Source: Armatimonadota bacterium (GTDB lineage: Bacteria; Armatimonadota; Fimbriimonadia; Fimbriimonadales; Fimbriimonadaceae). Taken from it: 64,000 nucleotides of DNA. Shown piece by piece: positions 60,982 to 64,000 of this stretch. Where the stretch lies: NCBI GenBank assembly GCA_018268255.1, contig JAFDWX010000006.1, positions 124,001 to 188,000 of the forward strand, in the 5' to 3' direction. Numbering within the stretch: the first letter of the stretch is position 1; the number at the start of each line of letters is the position of its first letter. Below the pieces are notes generated by a model. That model had not been told where the DNA came from, made no database searches, and saw nothing but the letters and a program-made list of their open reading frames with translations. A program made the translations under genes and the position numbers.

Positions 60982-61989
60982 CTAGGACCGTCGGTCCAAC
61001 ATTGGCTCAAGATTGGTCCGCATCAGACTGGCTCGCCGGATCCCTCTGGAATCATCTCCGGGTTTCGAGCGAAAGTCCAGCGCAGATATCCATCGGTCGA
61101 TTTGCGCGAGTTCAACCTGATAGATGGGAATACTCAACCCTGCGGCCCATCGAACATATCCCAGAACCCGAACGCAATCGGTGTAGCTGAGAGAGCGCGA
61201 GGTAACGGCGAACCGTATCACTTCCTGAGTCAGTTTGTGGACGACTTCTGGATCAACCGTGCTGCGCGCTTCTCGCTCTTCTCTCAAAAGGTACTCACAA
61301 GCGCCGACAAAGTCGGCGGAAACTCCCCGCTGAGTACTGACCTGAAAGAGTGCACCAACTCCTCGCGTGTTCTCACCGAAGAGACCTCGAACGACGACCC
61401 CTTGCGAGACCAGGGCTTTGCTTACCCCCTCCCACCGCTTCGTTCTGGCCAGGCCAATGAGATGGACCATGGCGGACAGCCGAACACCTTGGCCGGTGTT
61501 AAAGGGGCTTGCCGTAAGAAATCCCCACGGCTCGGCATATGCGAAATCTAGCACCCGAGCCAAGGACCGCTCACCCTTTTGCCCCTGAACACGGCTCTCA
61601 TCCGGTTGCCAACCAGGCAAGAGAACCTGAAGCCGGATGTGGTCCTCCTCATTGACCATCATGCTCCCGATTCGTTTGGGCGCAAGGCAGATGGCCTGGG
61701 TCGAGTCACTGGGATGAAATTCGTGCGAAATGAGCCTGTCAGCGACCAGGAGATCAATTTCGATGGGTGCACACGAGTCTTCGATCGACCACCCGGGCAA
61801 AGCAGTCGGCAAGACCGTGGCGACTTTGGCAACCACTTCCATCTTGGCGGTTCGGTCGGCTGAGCAGGGAAAGGTGAAACCTTTGAGGTTCCTGGCGGCA
61901 CGGTACCGCGTGCTCAAGATCACGTCTCGATCGGGGCCCGATTCTTGCAGCCAGGCCGCGTTCGGACGAGCGCGCGCAACCATCTCCAT
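60982..61989 (-). CDS. mcsB: McsB-like ATP:guanido phosphotransferase (protein-arginine kinase family)
   Basis: About 335 residues from ATG 61989. It has the McsB N-terminal block (SGPDRDVILSTRYRAARNL), MMVNEEDHIRLQ (acidic substrate loop), GQGVRLSAMVHL and VRGLFGENTRGVGALFQVS. The catalytic loop, normally T-x-C-P, reads FLTASPFNTGQG, with Ser161 in place of the usual Cys. The family tags misfolded proteins on arginine for ClpCP. McsA, CtsR and ClpC genes are not near it. An in-frame ATG at 62055 is possible. Confidence 0.82.
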   Translation of the reverse strand: MEMVARARPNAAWLQESGPDRDVILSTRYRAARNLKGFTFPCSADRTAKMEVVAKVATVLPTALPGWSIEDSCAPIEIDLLVADRLISHEFHPSDSTQAICLAPKRIGSMMVNEEDHIRLQVLLPGWQPDESRVQGQKGERSLARVLDFAYAEPWGFLTASPFNTGQGVRLSAMVHLIGLARTKRWEGVSKALVSQGVVVRGLFGENTRGVGALFQVSTQRGVSADFVGACEYLLREEREARSTVDPEVVHKLTQEVIRFAVTSRSLSYTDCVRVLGYVRWAAGLSIPIYQVELAQIDRWISALDFRSKPGDDSRGIRRASLMRTNLEPMLDRRS

Positions 61990-62075
61990 CCAAGTTGTGG
62001 AATCCAACAGGCCGCTCACCTGTCGAAGTGTACTCGCCGTAACCAACAGGATCATGCGGAGTCAAAATAGTTCAC

Positions 62076-63140
62076 ATGCTCACCGCAGCGCTTCTTTCGA
62101 TGTCAATGATCCAAGCGCCGCCTCCTGGCACCAGCGCCATGATGGTGGAGCTTTTGAGGAAGGGGGAAGAAAGAGCGGACCTGTCGTTACGGATTCAGTT
62201 CGACAAGATGGAAAAACCGCAGACTTGTCCCCTGCACAAATGGCAATTCGAATACGTCAATGCAGGATACGGCAGAACCAGCCCGGGCGATCCGCTGGGC
62301 TTGCGCTTCCGAGTCTTCTCCCAGTACCGAAAGTCAGAAAACGATCCTGCTGACGGCGCCGTTCGGATGTTGATGCGACTGTGGGATTGGAATATCCGCC
62401 GACTGAACCTCGGGGAGCAACTGGTGACGGGTGGTTTCTGCGATCTCTATTTGGCGTTCGGTGGAAAAGCTGGCGGAGAACAGCTGATGACGAGCGAGGA
62501 ACGTAATGGGCGAACCGCCGCCGTCAATGTCATGTACATCTACGACGTCACTTCATTTACCGATCCGCTGGAGATGGCGAGGGAAATTGCCCACGAGTAC
62601 GGCCACGCAAGCCTCCCCGCGGTTGGTGGTTACAAGGTACCGGAGGAATGGGCGAACGGAGAACTCGGAGAAAGAATCTACTTGACGTGGGCCCTGGAAG
62701 CGATACAAGACGGTCAGCTCCGCGATGCAGATTTTATGGGAGCATCACTTAAGTCAGTTCAGAATTATGTTGATACTAAGGTGAGACCTCTTGCTGACGC
62801 TGTGCTCGAAAACGGTCCTAACTGGCCGAAACTGGATAAGGACATGAATGCCTACCTCGGAGTCGCACTGGCTGCTCAGCGTCTCCTTCCCGTGGAGCAG
62901 TTTGCCCGAGCGTTCGCGCTTAACGAAACCAAATCTGCTACGGGGTTCGGCAAATCTGTTGCGGCCGCTGCATCTGAGGCGCCTTGGAGTTTTGGATCCA
63001 AGGAGTGGGTCGGAAAGTCCATCTGGGTTCCAACCGGACTGGCAAGGATAACAGGTATGGTTGTTGCGAAAAAATCCCAAGGATGGAGCTTTGGCAAGGT
63101 TACACAATCTAAAGTCACCGTTACGCCTGCGGCTCGGTGA
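62076..63140 (+). CDS. Secreted protein with HEXXH motif, candidate metalloprotease
   Basis: The 354-residue protein has a short signal-like start (MLTAALLSMSMIQA). Its central AREIAHEYGHASLPAVGG contains HEYGH (His-Glu-x-x-His), the zinc-binding motif of many metallopeptidases, with a possible third ligand in the EEWANGELGE segment about 20 residues on. No named family is recognised. CAAAAT lies 7 nt before the ATG. It overlaps the next gene by 20 nt, convergent. Confidence 0.65.
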   Translation: MLTAALLSMSMIQAPPPGTSAMMVELLRKGEERADLSLRIQFDKMEKPQTCPLHKWQFEYVNAGYGRTSPGDPLGLRFRVFSQYRKSENDPADGAVRMLMRLWDWNIRRLNLGEQLVTGGFCDLYLAFGGKAGGEQLMTSEERNGRTAAVNVMYIYDVTSFTDPLEMAREIAHEYGHASLPAVGGYKVPEEWANGELGERIYLTWALEAIQDGQLRDADFMGASLKSVQNYVDTKVRPLADAVLENGPNWPKLDKDMNAYLGVALAAQRLLPVEQFARAFALNETKSATGFGKSVAAAASEAPWSFGSKEWVGKSIWVPTGLARITGMVVAKKSQGWSFGKVTQSKVTVTPAAR

Positions 63141-63735
63141 CTTCGGCTTCTCCCAAGCTAACGACTGCGCGAGATGCCTCCAAGACTCTCTTGTTAAGTG
63201 CCAGATCCTCGGGGGAATCGACCCGTACACAATCGATGTCATCGAATGATAACAAGATAATCCCGCCAGACTGAGCAGATTCGTATACGAACGAATTTGA
63301 GAATACGTAGTCTCGCCCACCTTCGAGCGGGCGAAGGAAGAGGCGATCGCCTGATTTTAGGAATACGGTGCAGATAGCGCCTTGAGATCGCGCTTCTTCC
63401 AAGAACTCGAAGATGCTGTCGGTCTCCCTGTCTGATATTCGAGTTCGTTCAGGGTGTTCGGAAAAGACCTGATCCCCAATCTTCTCCAGAGTTTTGAGGT
63501 AGGGACTTCCCACGACGATCCTGGTAATGAGATCCAGGCTCAGGATGTCGCTCTCCGGCTCCTGGCGGCCCGTTGAATTGACTAAAGTGAAGTGAATGGC
63601 GTGGTCGAATACCTGAAGGATTTTTCCCACGACGAACTCCTCCACAGGCAAGCTCCTCAAATAAAGTGCGACTAGTCGATGCGTTCCTGACAACATCAGG
63701 AGTTGTTCCGCCAATTTTTCTGAAAAGTACTTCAT
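63121..63735 (-). CDS. Hypothetical protein, Sm/LSm-like beta pattern
   Basis: The 204-residue protein has no signal or membrane segment. Two similar stretches, VVGKILQVFDHAIHFTLV (about 35-52) and AICTVFLKSGDRLFLRPLEGG (about 118-140), each followed by a strand ending in I-x-x-D or DLITRIVV, look like paired small beta-barrel units. I do not recognise a family. It is convergent with the metalloprotease-like gene. No clear Shine-Dalgarno sequence is seen before ATG 63735. Confidence 0.55.
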   Translation of the reverse strand: MKYFSEKLAEQLLMLSGTHRLVALYLRSLPVEEFVVGKILQVFDHAIHFTLVNSTGRQEPESDILSLDLITRIVVGSPYLKTLEKIGDQVFSEHPERTRISDRETDSIFEFLEEARSQGAICTVFLKSGDRLFLRPLEGGRDYVFSNSFVYESAQSGGIILLSFDDIDCVRVDSPEDLALNKRVLEASRAVVSLGEAEVTEPQA

Positions 63736-64000
63736 TGGACTCTCGATGGCGTTATTATACTTAATGAGTGGTAAATTTATGTATTCTAAAGCGAGACTGT
63801 TGCTGAAAGCTCCATTGCGTTCTCAATATTTCATCAGGCGTGTGCCACACCGTGAATCAACATACTACTACCAAAGCAGATAACAATTGCTTGCAAAAAA
63901 TTGTTAAATTTCGCGCAAAAAGCAGAAAATAACATCACCACGCGAGCTGCTATTGTGTAATGAGTCTCCATACAATCCTCCCCGAACCAGGTTGGTGCGG
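63736..64000. other. AT-rich gap at the window edge
   Basis: 265 nt with no convincing gene. It is AT-rich, and contains promoter-like TTGCAA and AAATTGTTAAATTTC sequences at about 63890-63910. An ATG at 63960 opens a frame that runs off the end of the window; it is too short to call. Confidence 0.4.

Noticed and set aside
63960-64000. Possible gene start at the window end
   Set aside because: Only about 13 codons are visible, with no ribosome-binding site or motif.
1-64000. CRISPR array, insertion sequences, tRNA or rRNA genes
   Set aside because: No regularly spaced repeats, transposase genes, CCA-ended cloverleaves or rRNA sequences were seen on reading both strands.

Overview
The window is about 64 kb of bacterial chromosome with moderate GC, dense genes and short intergenic gaps. 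There are no rRNA or tRNA genes, CRISPR arrays, transposases or integrases that I can see. Gene content and style suggest a free-living, didermic or Armatimonadota-like bacterium, perhaps of the Fimbriimonas group: several PilT-type ATPases, a proton-pumping pyrophosphatase, many signal-peptide proteins with secretin-like STN modules, and classic operons broken into single genes. The taxonomic guess rests on gene style only, because no phylogeny could be run.

Layout. 1-3.9 kb: secreted thioredoxin, an integral membrane protein, and a shortened PheT. 4.0-8.0 kb: a minus-strand redox/sulfur operon (octaheme cytochrome c, cytochrome b, two YeeE/YedE-type proteins, one fused to a degenerate rhodanese). 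8.2-12.2 kb: rpoB standing alone, then PnuC. 13.0-18.0 kb: two secreted or anchored proteins and three consecutive PilT-family ATPases. 18.1-19.6 kb: an odd polysaccharide deacetylase. 20.0-25.4 kb: glycine cleavage genes gcvPB, gcvH and gcvPA, interrupted by a secreted S1/P1 nuclease and a cyclophilin lipoprotein. 25.6-33.4 kb: hydrolase, E2 acyltransferase, lysine aminotransferase, HIT protein, FolC, and a CoA-transferase/GNAT fusion. 33.5-36.7 kb: a giant HppA. 36.9-41.3 kb: a zinc-ribbon membrane protein, an ECF sigma factor with an STN-bearing membrane partner, and a large secreted STN protein. 41.4-43.6 kb: E1 beta and alpha. 43.7-48.5 kb: a LolA-like/thioredoxin fusion, a GT-C type membrane protein and a second large STN protein. 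48.5-52.9 kb: a branched-chain amino-acid ABC transporter without LivF. 53.0-63.7 kb: TPR protein, aspartyl protease with PDZ, uracil-DNA glycosylase, thiolase, YncE/phosphoesterase, BirA, an McsB-like kinase, a candidate metalloprotease and hypothetical proteins.

The genes work together mainly as central metabolism (pyruvate or branched-chain oxo-acid dehydrogenase E1/E2, glycine cleavage, thiolase, CoA transferase, biotin ligase, folate), energy conservation (pyrophosphatase, octaheme cytochrome module), pilus-type motors and a secreted protein layer. Three cross-cutting signals look the most novel. First, many start codons lack a Shine-Dalgarno sequence and instead have a -10-like hexamer 6-7 nt upstream, which suggests leaderless mRNAs. 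Second, a small family of GC-rich palindromic elements sits between genes at 25.4, 26.6 and 28.0 kb. Third, an ECF sigma/STN membrane-protein pair lies beside one of two paralogous large secreted STN proteins and could be an undescribed surface-signalling system.
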